Below, piece by piece: positions 10,101 to 18,299 of a stretch of 64,000 nucleotides of DNA (position 1 is its first letter; the number at the start of each line of letters is the position of its first letter). The DNA is from CAWIHK01 sp963835935 (GTDB lineage Bacteria; Bacteroidota; Ignavibacteria; UBA10030; CAVZMI01), in the NCBI GenBank assembly GCA_963835935.1, contig CAWIHK010000001.1, positions 682,001-746,000 of the forward strand. The letters are read 5' to 3'. The notes under the pieces are model-generated. The model made no database searches and had not been told where the DNA came from. It was given only the letters and a program-made list of their open reading frames with translations. The position numbers and the translations under genes were made by a program.

Positions 10101-10541
10101 AACACGGGAGATGTTCAACAAAAAAGTGTTGAAAACCAAACGACCGATTTCAAAGAAGGCAACGAAGTGATATTGCTTGTCGATGATGAAGAAGTAATAC
10201 GCGATTTGACGCGTGAAGTCCTCGAATCACAGGGGTATCAAGTGTTGGTCGCCAAGGATGGTGACGATGCTATAAAAATTTTTAACGATTGCCATGATCG
10301 GATTGACGCAGTGGTTCTGGACATGGTCATGCCGCAGAAAGGCGGATTAGAAACGTACCGTGTGCTGAAGAAAATAAAACCGAATGTTAAAGTTCTTCTC
10401 TCCAGTGGTTACAGCCAGGAAGGTAACGCACAGGATATATTAGATGAAGGTGTGTTGGATTTCGTACAGAAGCCGTACAATATCAACCAATTTTCAAAAA
10501 CTGTCCGGAGGATATTGGACTTAAAAGAAGGTGAATCATGA
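7185..10541 (+). CDS. Hybrid sensor histidine kinase (PAS-GAF-GAF-PAS-PAS-HisKA-HATPase-REC)
   Basis: This 1118-aa cytoplasmic sensor has no transmembrane segment. Domains in order are PAS (about 27-140), GAF (about 150-310), GAF (about 325-480), two PAS (about 485-605 and 610-740), HisKA with GGIAHDFNNLL (phospho-His754), a HATPase with NARDAMPDGG, EDSGVGMD and GTGLGLSMVYG boxes, and a receiver with LDMVMP (phospho-Asp1046) and the conserved KPY. The TTG start has a GGAG about 8 bases upstream. The frame stays open to 7107 with no ATG, so the N-terminus is uncertain. The GAF/PAS load suggests small-molecule, redox or gas sensing. It is translationally coupled to the following cupin. Confidence 0.9.
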   Translation: MKRISRTPKSDNKDRSTLNHVSNEEGIPALIHDAPFGFYIIQDDRIVYANRHAAKLFGYTSFEEINSPSPFEVIAPEDHKTIQKNIEKHLRGEDVPFQYMISALHKSGRRIEIELRGDLTTHNGKPAIQGLILDVSERKSVEQELIRRNHELTVLNFLSNVISSARTFDNLFSIVDRVLRETINADRIAMHLAERYGPAYYSDGFSFASLDPSFFSDATVKENVFLYDKVSVSHEPSIYSSDTVTDGIESILPDVRSAIALPIILHNKFLGMLRIDNLHVARKYREDDIQFFVMVCRHISNAVENIIRYQKEKERAKRLESVRIIIRELTSILNPHELMQRAVRLISELYGYSYAAIFLLRPSDTYLHFHTGYGKNAYRDPEGLRIKLGEGPIGTCAKENTIVVSNRISQFSDWMKEILDGNSSEMCIPLRTGSGMIGVLDIHEKNPDVFSVEDSIILQILVDELTAVFENALLFEEIRYQANVLTNINDAVISTDANWNIKGWNNGAFHLYGWKQEEVIGKNLFQLIHNEYINATPEEILNAMVFHGGWRGEIRQETKAHRIVFVSTVSSTIRGNDGAISGYIMMNRDMTQELELQHTLQETEGLLSSVIDQTPFGIQVFTVDGTLIRVNQAFMRMFKIPHRDLLEYHYNILSDSLFTKALGISQKVEKAFGGDSTSAGPMELQPDILPPPFNMMQGSLAIDMKFFPVFDRENMVRHVVFLYDDVSEQINLQHQLIQSQKMEAVGTLAGGIAHDFNNLLGGILGYASFAKTKIAQNSPVFGYLDTIEKSATRASELTRQLLGFARRGKFAVEKIDCNDVIRETVKLLERSFDKRIQIRTDLSSNPAIIDADSGQVEQTLLNLCVNARDAMPDGGSITIRTQIVDVNDDYVRTHLGSQERKYVQISVEDSGVGMDEETQKHIFEPFFTTKEKGKGTGLGLSMVYGIVRNHEGFINIYSEIGHGSVFHLYFPYNTGDVQQKSVENQTTDFKEGNEVILLVDDEEVIRDLTREVLESQGYQVLVAKDGDDAIKIFNDCHDRIDAVVLDMVMPQKGGLETYRVLKKIKPNVKVLLSSGYSQEGNAQDILDEGVLDFVQKPYNINQFSKTVRRILDLKEGES

Positions 10542-10864
10542 AAAAAAAGCCGCAAGTTGAACGTATCGATTGGGATGATGGTGAAATTATTGAAGAACGC
10601 GGAGAACAAGGCAAAGCGGTATTGCGCGTTATTAATACGGATCATTTACGGATACGGCTCGTCGAATTTGAGCCGGGGTATGAAGCCAAGCAGGAGTTGG
10701 AAAAAAGTCACGTCGCGTTAGTTCTGGATGGTGAAGTGATTGTCGAAATGGCAGACGGCCGTCGGTTATTATTTACACCTTCAATGAGTTATCTCATCGA
10801 AGGCAAGTTAGGACCGCACCGAACCTTCACGGAGATGGGCGCAAAACTATTCATCGTGGATTAA
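10538..10864 (+). CDS. Small cupin-domain protein coupled to the histidine kinase
   Basis: The 108-aa protein fits a single cupin barrel (FEPGYEAKQELEKSHVALVL, DGEVIVEMADGRRLLFTPSM). The first cupin motif has lost most metal-binding histidines, so it may bind a ligand rather than act as an enzyme. Its ATG overlaps the kinase stop (ATGA), which implies co-translation and a shared pathway. Its role is unknown; a sensory accessory is a guess. The 262 bases after it hold no gene. Confidence 0.75.
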   Translation: MKKKPQVERIDWDDGEIIEERGEQGKAVLRVINTDHLRIRLVEFEPGYEAKQELEKSHVALVLDGEVIVEMADGRRLLFTPSMSYLIEGKLGPHRTFTEMGAKLFIVD

Positions 10865-11126
10865 TTGTTTAAAGTAAATTAATATATTCCAGTTTGAACG
10901 AACAAACTTTCAGATTCTATAGCAATTATCCATAATAAATATAACGAAATACCGCTATTACATTGCCATCCGCCTCTTGATTCTCTTTCCAGTTTATCGT
11001 ACTTTTATTAAAATGTTTTACTGCCGCCGGTATCTACTTTCAGTATCGAGATATCGATATTCTGTTTATTCATTGGCACGTATGTGAGAGAACATTAAGA
11101 TCATTTATCACTGGGAGAGTAATATT

Positions 11127-12788
11127 ATGACATTTCATTTAGGAATCGCGGACTGGTCGATTATAGCAGTTTATTTCGGTTTTATTCTCGCTATCGGTTT
11201 TTATTTGAAGAAATTTACAAAAAGTGAAGAAGATTATTTTCTTGCCGGAAGAAAAAACAGCTCTTGGGTTGCTGGATTAGCTTTTCTCTCAGCGAACCTC
11301 GGCGCTCTTGAACTCTTGGGAATGACCGGGAATACTTTTAAATATGGAATGTATGTCGCGCATTTCTACTGGATCGGAGCTGTTCCTGCGATGTTATTCC
11401 TCGGTATATACATGATGCCGTTTTATTACAGCAGCAAAATCAAATCAATTCCTGGTTATCTACGGCTCCGTTTCGATGAAAAAACCCGAGTGCTTAATGG
11501 ATTTGCTTTTGCGATTATGACGCTTCTTGTGTCGGGAATTAATTTGTACGCAATGGCGCTTGTTCTCCATACTTTTCTCGGTTGGAATTGGGATATCAGT
11601 ATGTGGATGTCGGCAATTACTGTTGGAATATACGTTGGTTTAAGCGGATTGATGTCTGCAATCTTTACAGAGATCATTCAATTCTTCCTGATTTGGTTTG
11701 GATTATTTTTGGTGGCGATGCTTGGCATCGTCGAGATCGGAAGTATTCGGGAAGTATTTGCTCGTATTCCTGAAGCTTACAACACGTTGTGGTCAACATC
11801 AGCCGATCCTTCCAAAAATGGGATGATGGTTTCATGGGGCGGCATTGTGCTGGGTCTTGGGTTCGTACTTTCATTCGGTTATTGGACAACAGATTTTCTT
11901 GTGGTTCAGAGAGCTTTTACCGCGAAAGATCTTCGCTCGGCACGAATGACGCCGATCCTTGCATCGTTTTTCAAAATGTGTGTTCCTTTCCTTGTAATTA
12001 TTCCCGGTTTAATTGCAATCATTCTGAGCAATGATCCAAAGAGCGGTTTTTCTTTATTGAGTGATGGAGGGAAAATTAATTATGATTCGGCCTTGCCGCT
12101 GTTGATCGCGCGCTATTATCCATCCGGATTATTGGGGCTGGGTATCACTGCTTTGCTGGCAGGATTCATGGCAGGCCAGGCAGGCAACATAAGTGCATTC
12201 AACACTGTTTGGACGTACGACATTTACCACTCAATTATTAATAAGAAAGCTTCACAAGCACATTTGTTGTGGGTTGGACGCGTCGCAACCATCGGTGGAA
12301 TTATGATTAGTGTCGGTACAGCTTATTGGGCTCGAACTTTCCCGAGTATCATGGATTATATGCAGGCAATTTTCTCATGGGTGAATGCACCTTTATTTGC
12401 GACAATGCTTCTGGGAATGTTTGTTCGATGGGTCACGCCAAAAGGAGCTTTCTGGGGATTGATCAGCGGAATGGGATCTTCGATATTGCTGTTCCTCGGT
12501 GTAAAATTCGAATGGATCCCGGTCAGCGTAATGACTCTTTCGAAGGCGTCGACGAGTGATATGGCCGCAAACTTCTGGCGTGCCTGGTGGGCATGGTTGA
12601 TTTGTTTCTCAGTAACAATAATCGTCAGCCTCTTCACAGAAAAGAAACCGGAAAGCGAGCTTGTCGGCTTGGTCAAAGGGCTTACGCCTGAGAACATCGA
12701 TAAAAATTTACCGTTCTATCGCAAGCCTGAATTTTTTGCCATTGTGTCGGTCATCGTTTTTGTCATATTAAATATTTTATTCTGGTAG
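11127..12788 (+). CDS. Sodium:solute symporter, SGLT-like sugar transporter
   Basis: The 553-aa polytopic membrane protein of the SSS family has about 14 hydrophobic segments. Family features are DYFLAGRKNSSWVAGLAFLS near the N-terminus, FGYWTTDFLVVQRAFTAKD in the middle and GFMAGQAGNISAFNTVWTYD. The last resembles the bacterial Na+/galactose transporters. The galactokinase gene two genes downstream supports galactose or a related hexose as substrate. The start follows a GGGAG ribosome site. Confidence 0.88.
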   Translation: MTFHLGIADWSIIAVYFGFILAIGFYLKKFTKSEEDYFLAGRKNSSWVAGLAFLSANLGALELLGMTGNTFKYGMYVAHFYWIGAVPAMLFLGIYMMPFYYSSKIKSIPGYLRLRFDEKTRVLNGFAFAIMTLLVSGINLYAMALVLHTFLGWNWDISMWMSAITVGIYVGLSGLMSAIFTEIIQFFLIWFGLFLVAMLGIVEIGSIREVFARIPEAYNTLWSTSADPSKNGMMVSWGGIVLGLGFVLSFGYWTTDFLVVQRAFTAKDLRSARMTPILASFFKMCVPFLVIIPGLIAIILSNDPKSGFSLLSDGGKINYDSALPLLIARYYPSGLLGLGITALLAGFMAGQAGNISAFNTVWTYDIYHSIINKKASQAHLLWVGRVATIGGIMISVGTAYWARTFPSIMDYMQAIFSWVNAPLFATMLLGMFVRWVTPKGAFWGLISGMGSSILLFLGVKFEWIPVSVMTLSKASTSDMAANFWRAWWAWLICFSVTIIVSLFTEKKPESELVGLVKGLTPENIDKNLPFYRKPEFFAIVSVIVFVILNILFW

Positions 12789-12821
12789 TCATTGATGAAT
12801 TGAAAAACAGGAGCAATAAAA

Positions 12822-13025
12822 ATGAAATCAATCTGGTATTTTGTGGGAATCGTTTTGATGATCATCGGAACGATTATCCTAATAAAAGGAATTTTTGATG
12901 TAGCTGGTGTGACTGAAAATCAAACGATACTCGCATCGTTGTGTCCAAACCTGTGGTGGGGTGCTTTGATGATCATTTTTGGCGGAATCATGTTCTTTGC
13001 TCAAAGAAAGTCGGTCATATCATGA
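12822..13025 (+). CDS. Small two-helix membrane protein
   Basis: The 67-aa protein has two predicted membrane helices (about 5-23 and 44-60) joined by a short polar loop. It lies between the sugar symporter and galK, with a clear ribosome site (AGGAG), and its stop overlaps the galK start (ATGA). Position suggests a transporter accessory subunit, but no family is recognised. Confidence 0.7.
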   Translation: MKSIWYFVGIVLMIIGTIILIKGIFDVAGVTENQTILASLCPNLWWGALMIIFGGIMFFAQRKSVIS

Positions 13026-14224
13026 TTTCGAGAAGTACCATAAAGAATATGGTCGAGAAACTGGATGCAGAATTTCGCAATCTATTTGGCAGCAATCGAA
13101 AGAGAATTATTATATCGTCTCCAGGGCGCGTAAATCTAATCGGCGAGCATACAGATTACAATGAAGGATTTGTATTGCCGGCTGCTATAGATAAAAATGT
13201 TTTCTTCATCATAGCGCCGCGTACCGATTCAACGATCCGGCTCTACGCTTCTGATTTCGAGAAAGGATTCGAAACGGAATTAAAATCTTTAAAACCATCT
13301 GAAGAAAAGTGGCCGAATTATATTCTTGGTATGGTAGATCAAATAAGCAAAGCAGGTTATTCTGTCGGAGGGTTTGATTGTGTGTTTGGAGGCAATATTC
13401 CGATCGGCGCAGGTATGTCTTCTTCAGCAGCCATAGAAGAAGGCGTTGGGTTCGCGCTGAATGAAATGTTCAAGTTGAAGATCGAAAAGATGACGCTCGT
13501 TAAACTCGGTCAAAAAGCAGAGAATGAATTCGTCGGTGTAAAGTGCGGCATCATGGATCAATTCATCAACATTTATGGACGTGAAAAGACCGTGCTAAAA
13601 ATCGATTGCCGGACTCTTGATTTCGAATATATTCCTTTTGTCCGCGACGATATACTTATCGTTCTCTGCGATACTAAAGTGCGGCATGAACTTTCCGGTT
13701 CTGAATATAATGTTCGTCGAAAACAATGTGAAACAGGAGTTTCAATTCTACAAAAGCACAACCCAAGTATCCGCTCTTTGCGCGATGTAACGATTGAACT
13801 ACTTCAGGAATATCGTGAAGAATTCGATCCTGTAATTTATAAACGTTGCGTGTACGTCGTAAACGAAAATATTCGGGTCGAAAAAGGAATTCAAGATTTG
13901 GAGCGCGACGATTTTATCGCCTTCGGCCGAAAGATGATCGAATCCCATAATGGTTTACGAGATGATTACGAGGTGAGTTGCCGCGAATTAGATATCATGG
14001 TTGACATCGCATTGGATAGCGATGGTGTGTACGGTTCACGCATGATGGGCGGCGGTTTTGGCGGTTGCACAATCAATCTTGTAGACGAAGACAAAATGGA
14101 AGCATTCAACGATCGCATTCTCGATTTATATCATGAAAAAACAGGGATCGATGCACGGATATATTCCGCCAGCATTCAGGGAGGTACGCGATTGATAGAA
14201 CGTGTTGAATTGAAAGAGCGATAG
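13022..14224 (+). CDS. galK: Galactokinase
   Basis: The enzyme phosphorylates galactose at C1 with ATP, the first step of the Leloir pathway. From the ATG at 13022 the protein is 400 aa. The galactokinase signature GRVNLIGEHTDYN lies at residues 35-47, followed by the GHMP ATP loop PIGAGMSSSAA and the C-terminal GGGFGGCTINL motif. The frame extends upstream to 12941, but the ATGA overlap with the small membrane gene favours 13022. The symporter, small protein and galK form one operon. No galT, galE or mutarotase is in view. Confidence 0.95.
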   Translation: MISRSTIKNMVEKLDAEFRNLFGSNRKRIIISSPGRVNLIGEHTDYNEGFVLPAAIDKNVFFIIAPRTDSTIRLYASDFEKGFETELKSLKPSEEKWPNYILGMVDQISKAGYSVGGFDCVFGGNIPIGAGMSSSAAIEEGVGFALNEMFKLKIEKMTLVKLGQKAENEFVGVKCGIMDQFINIYGREKTVLKIDCRTLDFEYIPFVRDDILIVLCDTKVRHELSGSEYNVRRKQCETGVSILQKHNPSIRSLRDVTIELLQEYREEFDPVIYKRCVYVVNENIRVEKGIQDLERDDFIAFGRKMIESHNGLRDDYEVSCRELDIMVDIALDSDGVYGSRMMGGGFGGCTINLVDEDKMEAFNDRILDLYHEKTGIDARIYSASIQGGTRLIERVELKER

Positions 14225-14279
14225 ATTTTTTATTGCGACATATTCGAAAACCGTTTAGTACGGAGTTGAACAATATTAT

Positions 14280-14873
14280 TTAATTTCGAACCATCATTCC
14301 ATGTCTTAATAAAGATTTTGTACTTGCTCGTATGACATCCCATGGAAGCAGGTCGGGATTGACCGCCCGTTCTCGAATAAGATTTCTGAATCCTCCTAGA
14401 ATGAAATAACGAATAACATTCAGGTTGATATCCGGATTCACCATACCCGATGCTATTCCTTGATTAAGGACAATTTGTCCAAGATCAACGAACCGATTAT
14501 AATGTTCTAACAGATCTTTGGTTCTTGTTTGGAGCAGCAAATGATGCTCGTTGGCAAAAACTATAGCTAGTGAATTATCGGAGATAAGCTTCTCCAGGAA
14601 GAGATCGATCATCTTTTCAAATTTTTCGATAGGTGTGAGTGATTGATCGGCGATAGTTTTTTCAAATTTCATCGTTAGTTCACTCCAGAGTTTTTCAAAA
14701 ATTTTATGAAGCAATATCTCTTTGCTTGGATAATATAAATAGACAGTCCCGGTGGCAACACCAGCAATTTCTGCAATACGTGAAACCTTTGCCGAATGAA
14801 ATCCTGATTCAGCGATAGCTTGAATAGCCGCTTTCAGTATAGCGTCTTCCTTTTTTTCGTCTTTTCGTCTCAT
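14280..14873 (-). CDS. TetR-family transcriptional regulator
   Basis: The 197-aa protein has an N-terminal TetR helix-turn-helix (ILKAAIQAIAESGFHSAKVS, then IAGVATGTVYLYYPSKEIL) and an all-helical ligand domain. The C-terminal region resembles FadR/YsiA-type fatty-acid regulators, though that is weak. It is convergent with galK, with only 55 bases between the two stops. A palindrome just upstream of its start may be its operator. The target genes are not evident. Confidence 0.87.
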   Translation of the reverse strand: MRRKDEKKEDAILKAAIQAIAESGFHSAKVSRIAEIAGVATGTVYLYYPSKEILLHKIFEKLWSELTMKFEKTIADQSLTPIEKFEKMIDLFLEKLISDNSLAIVFANEHHLLLQTRTKDLLEHYNRFVDLGQIVLNQGIASGMVNPDINLNVIRYFILGGFRNLIRERAVNPDLLPWDVIRASTKSLLRHGMMVRN

Positions 14874-14892
14874 AATCTTTTAAAAAAGAATT

Positions 14893-14908
14893 CTGAATGA
14901 ATATTCAG
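14893..14908. promoter_or_regulatory. Candidate TetR-type operator
   Basis: CTGAAT-GAAT-ATTCAG is an inverted repeat containing the perfect palindrome TGAATATTCA, 20 bases upstream of the TetR start. Autoregulation is inferred. Confidence 0.45.
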
Positions 14909-15041
14909 ATACAAAATAACATTTTTTTTGTAAAAAGAATCAGTTTTGCTGTATGGGAAAAAATTTTGCCTTATTTTTGATGGTGATAATTGTATTGACT
15001 TCCCACACTATTATTTGTATATTTATAAGCTAATAAAAGAT

Positions 15042-15104
<63 letters not shown>

Positions 15105-15114
<10 letters not shown>

Positions 15115-15178
15115 CGCTAATGAGCTGATTCTCGAATGAATCGGCTCATTTTTTTATGACTCCGACTTGAACCTGCAA
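15105..15178 (+). repeat. tRNA 3' end/terminator/inverted T-arm unit, copy 1
   Basis: The unit contains GTCCCCGCTAC (tRNA 3' end), a terminator hairpin and then GACTTGAACCTGCAA, the reverse complement of the tRNA T arm (TTGCAGGTTCAAGTC). The same order and spacing recur at 38262-38336. It could be an attachment-site duplication. Confidence 0.6.
15119..15156 (+). terminator. Terminator of the initiator tRNA
   Basis: AATGAGCTGATTC (15119-15131) pairs with GAATCGGCTCATT (15138-15150) with one G:T pair, followed by a run of T. A similar hairpin recurs at 38283-38302 beside a copy of the tRNA 3' end. Confidence 0.85.
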
Positions 15179-15370
15179 AATAAAGTTTAAGACTGTAACG
15201 GGTTATAAGATGGCATGATGAGAAATTCTAATTGATGATGCATTATGTGACGAGGACTTTGAACCCTTCGGGACTTATGAGGTAGAATGATCTGTCATTC
15301 TTCTTTATTACATTCGTGAAATCAACCACGATCGGGCGATGTCCCGTTTTCCTGTTTATGCCCGGTTTAA

Positions 15371-15658
15371 TTATTTGCCATACTTTTTGCGTGACTTCTT
15401 TGGCGCTGGAGTAGCCTTTTTTGTTTTGGGACGTTTTGTATGTTTTGTAATCACCCCATCACGTGATGAAGCTTTTGAGCCCTTTACGAACCTTTTGGTT
15501 TTGGGGCTTTTCGGATGTCCTATAAGTGTCCCATTTCCCAGCGCCTTCTTTGGTGGCCCCTTTGGCATCTTTATGACCCCTTTGTTCAAACTGTAATACG
15601 TTCCCTTTTCGGCAACTCCAATTTCATATTTCATTCCATTTGTGAAATCAAGCACCAA
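15371..15658 (-). CDS. Small lysine-rich basic protein, hypothetical
   Basis: The 95-aa frame has a short folded-looking start (VLDFTNGMKYEIGVAEKGTY) and a strongly basic tail rich in K, P and S, including KSPKTKRF and TKRPKTKKATPAPKKSRKK. Such tails bind nucleic acid, but no family is recognised. The start is TTG or GTG with a poor ribosome site. A related VVDFTN sequence occurs without a full gene at about 15240-15330. Coding status is uncertain. Confidence 0.4.
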   Translation of the reverse strand: MVLDFTNGMKYEIGVAEKGTYYSLNKGVIKMPKGPPKKALGNGTLIGHPKSPKTKRFVKGSKASSRDGVITKHTKRPKTKKATPAPKKSRKKYGK

Positions 15659-15812
15659 TAATAAAACGGTTAGGTTTATGTTTCTTTCATTCTATGCATC
15701 TTAAATCCTGCCACAATGGACATGTCCATGTTATGGACACGTAATAATAACGTGTTCAAATATATAAATAAATTGGACATAGAGAAACCGACAGGTACCC
15801 AGTACGGGCACG

Positions 15813-16907
15813 TTATCTTGTGAGTAAAGCATAGAGTTTCTTGTTTAAATAGAGATTTTCTTTACCGACTTTTTGTTTTTTGAGTATTCCTGCATCTTCT
15901 AATGCTTTCAGATACTCTGCTGCTGTTTTTCGCTCAGCAATATCGGCATCGACCAGAAATTGCCCTTTGGTATAGGGTTGCCGGAAGATTAACTCTATAA
16001 GCTCTTTTGAATATACCTTTGGTGGAAGTTTCTTTTTTGCTGATTCCAGAGTCTCCTGCAGAAGAAAACGGATATTTTGAATTCGCTGCGAGGTCAAGGC
16101 CGCCGTCGACTCGATGGCAGTGAGGATAAACAATATCCATGTTTCCCATTTTCCATTTTCTGTTACATCACGCAGCAAACGGTAATAATCGCTTTTCTGT
16201 TCAATGATATACTTACTTAAATAGAGCACTGGCAAGTCGAGAAGGCCTTCCTTTACGAGATAAAGAATATTGATAATTCTGCCGGTTCTTCCATTGCCAT
16301 CGAAAAAAGGATGGATTGCTTCGAACTGGTAATGAATCAACGCAAGCTTGATTAAAGGATCCAAATGATTTTCGGCGTGAATAAAATCCTCAAGTTCTTT
16401 CAGTTTTTGTCGAAACAACGATTCACCTTCGGGAGGTGTGTAGAGAACTCTTCCGCTTCGTTGATCTGCTACTGCTGTTCCCGTAATATTGCGGATTCCA
16501 GCATCGTTTTGTTTTATTGTTTGAACCACATCGATAAAAAGATTCGTCGTTAGAAGAGAATGCTTCTTCAGATTGTTATATCCTGCCCGGAGTGCTTCTC
16601 TATAACGTAGAACCTCTTTTGTGATAGGATCAACACTCGACGTGTTGGACGTAGCTGCTTTAAAGAGTGCATCATTTGTTGTGACGATGTTTTCAATTTC
16701 TGAACTCGCTTGTGCTTCCTGTAGAATGACAATATTGACAAGCATGGATTGATTGGGAATTGACTTCCCCAGTCCTTTAAGCTCTGCAAGCACTCGACCA
16801 GCCGTAATTGCTTTTTTCAAAACAAGTTTTGTTTCAATGTCGAATTTCGGGGGCAATGGCGGCAGATCATTGTATGGTAGAAGCGGATTGAATGTCATCG
16901 TGTTCAT
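15813..16907 (-). CDS. fic: Fic family protein (AMPylase-type)
   Basis: The 364-aa protein has an N-terminal Fic_N-type region and the class II inhibitory motif S68-x3-E72-N73 (SSEIEN), which normally blocks the active site. The Fic core has the full catalytic loop HPFFDGNGRTGR starting at His199. A C-terminal winged-helix-like region follows (KAAEYLKALEDAGIL type). Fic enzymes transfer AMP to target proteins. Its start overlaps the stop of the upstream AbiEi-like gene by 4 bases, so the two form a coupled pair. It may be the toxin or effector of that pair. Confidence 0.9.
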   Translation of the reverse strand: MNTMTFNPLLPYNDLPPLPPKFDIETKLVLKKAITAGRVLAELKGLGKSIPNQSMLVNIVILQEAQASSEIENIVTTNDALFKAATSNTSSVDPITKEVLRYREALRAGYNNLKKHSLLTTNLFIDVVQTIKQNDAGIRNITGTAVADQRSGRVLYTPPEGESLFRQKLKELEDFIHAENHLDPLIKLALIHYQFEAIHPFFDGNGRTGRIINILYLVKEGLLDLPVLYLSKYIIEQKSDYYRLLRDVTENGKWETWILFILTAIESTAALTSQRIQNIRFLLQETLESAKKKLPPKVYSKELIELIFRQPYTKGQFLVDADIAERKTAAEYLKALEDAGILKKQKVGKENLYLNKKLYALLTR

Positions 16908-17932
16908 TGTTCCTCTACTAAAGTTCTTCGAAGATAATCATTATAAATTGTCTTTGCTGTTTCGATATTCCGCGGGTCTCCCGTGGCCATCAAATCTGCA
17001 TACACGAGAAGGGGCGGTACCATAGTTTTATCGAGTTCGGGATTATCAAATTTCCAGAAACGTTCTCTCAATTCTATATCTCCGTTTTTATCCTGACGAA
17101 GCTTCAAGTCAAATGTGAGATTGTGGACAGGTTTTCGAGTGTAGATAGTAACAATCTCAGGTTTAAGATAACGAGTTAGAAGATATGCTGCAACTTCACC
17201 ACCCCACTGTGCATCAAGGCGAATGATTTCTGCTTGCTGCCAAAAGTCGGGTTCTATTGCTTTATATCGACCTATAAGTTTTTTAGGGCGGAGTTTTTCT
17301 GCATATGCTGTCAACCATTTATCGAAGAGTTCTTTCTTTCTGATGAGTCGACGTGTATCATCCGTTTCAACAAGAAAACCTCTCGCAATGAGATCTTTCA
17401 TAACTCCCGCAACAGTTCCAAGAGCAACCTGAGCTTGCTCGGCTATACTGCGATATGGAGCATTACACAATTCTCGTTTGCACAGAAGAGCAAAGATTAC
17501 GTGAGTTCCTGCACGGCCAAGAATTCCTTCTTCAGGCATGATTGGTAAGAATGGCTGAGGTTTGTTGCCACGGATAAAAATCAATGTTGGGGGATCATTG
17601 AAAAAAATATTACCAACTGCGTCGATGAATTGAATATGAAGATCGCGCAATATTTTCGCTAATTGAGGTTGGACATAGCGGGTGACAAGAAGCCATTTTG
17701 TTTGATTACCTTCAAACTGATGCGCAATCTGTCCAATAGTAATATTAGTCACGGTGGTTTTTACTTCAGCCCAATACTCGGTGGTTTTACCCTGGAGATC
17801 GATTCGAAGGATGGCATCGATTTGTTTGTCACCTTGTGCAAGTTCCTGCGGACCAAGCTCAATATTCAGATTAGTTTCTTTTCGGACTGCTTCTACTGCT
17901 TGATTTAGTATGTCGTTTTCGCGGGTTACCAT
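16904..17932 (-). CDS. AbiEi-like type IV antitoxin/regulator paired with Fic
   Basis: The protein is about 343 aa from the internal ATG at 17932; an upstream ATG at 17968 would add 12 residues. It has an N-terminal nuclease-like segment (IDAILRIDLQGKTTEYWAEVK), a central winged helix (YRSIAEQAQVALGTVAGVMK, then DLIARGFLVE) and the C-terminal region KPEIVTIYTRKPV...LLVYADLMATGDPRNIETA. The last is typical of proteins annotated as type IV AbiEi-family antitoxins. It is translationally coupled to Fic. Two TGTTCA-N7-TGAACA palindromes upstream are likely its operators. Confidence 0.75.
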   Translation of the reverse strand: MVTRENDILNQAVEAVRKETNLNIELGPQELAQGDKQIDAILRIDLQGKTTEYWAEVKTTVTNITIGQIAHQFEGNQTKWLLVTRYVQPQLAKILRDLHIQFIDAVGNIFFNDPPTLIFIRGNKPQPFLPIMPEEGILGRAGTHVIFALLCKRELCNAPYRSIAEQAQVALGTVAGVMKDLIARGFLVETDDTRRLIRKKELFDKWLTAYAEKLRPKKLIGRYKAIEPDFWQQAEIIRLDAQWGGEVAAYLLTRYLKPEIVTIYTRKPVHNLTFDLKLRQDKNGDIELRERFWKFDNPELDKTMVPPLLVYADLMATGDPRNIETAKTIYNDYLRRTLVEEQ

Positions 17933-17948
17933 GTTCAATTCTTCACCT

Positions 17949-18034
17949 TGTTCATTTATTATGAACATAACGAATTATTGAACGAATGTCAAGAGAAATG
18001 TTCAATAATATTAATTGTTCAGAGTTTATGAACA
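17949..18034. promoter_or_regulatory. Paired inverted repeats, candidate AbiEi operators
   Basis: TGTTCA-N7-TGAACA occurs at 17949-17967 and again at 18016-18034. Between them ATTATTGAAC and GTTCAATAAT form a further inverted pair, and AATGAACATT follows at about 18043. AbiEi antitoxins are known to autoregulate by binding upstream inverted repeats, so this fits negative autoregulation. Confidence 0.65.
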
Positions 18035-18154
18035 AACTTATAAAATGAACATTATTTGCAGGAAAAGGTTCTGATGGAATCTATTGACAACAAAAGGTAT
18101 CAATATCAGATACTTCATACAACTGATAGAATCGGAAATTGATTACTTTTTTGA

Positions 18155-18271
18155 TTATGGCTTGTGATTATTCATTTTCATTTCAATCTGTGAAATCAAC
18201 CACCGATAATAGAAAGTTTCAAGTTGTTGAAGTTTCTTCAATCTATTCAATATCTCATCTTTTGCTAACAT
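18155..18271 (-). CDS. Possible 38-aa small protein after abiEii
   Basis: The frame reads MLAKDEILNRLKKLQQLETF, then YYRWLISQIEMKMNNHKP, a short amphipathic helical peptide starting 28 bases after the AbiEii stop. The ribosome site is weak. About 45 bases of it resemble the 5' part of the basic-protein gene at 15640-15670. Low confidence. Confidence 0.3.
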   Translation of the reverse strand: MLAKDEILNRLKKLQQLETFYYRWLISQIEMKMNNHKP

Positions 18272-18299
18272 GTATTTGGTCTATCACCGTATAATTCGA

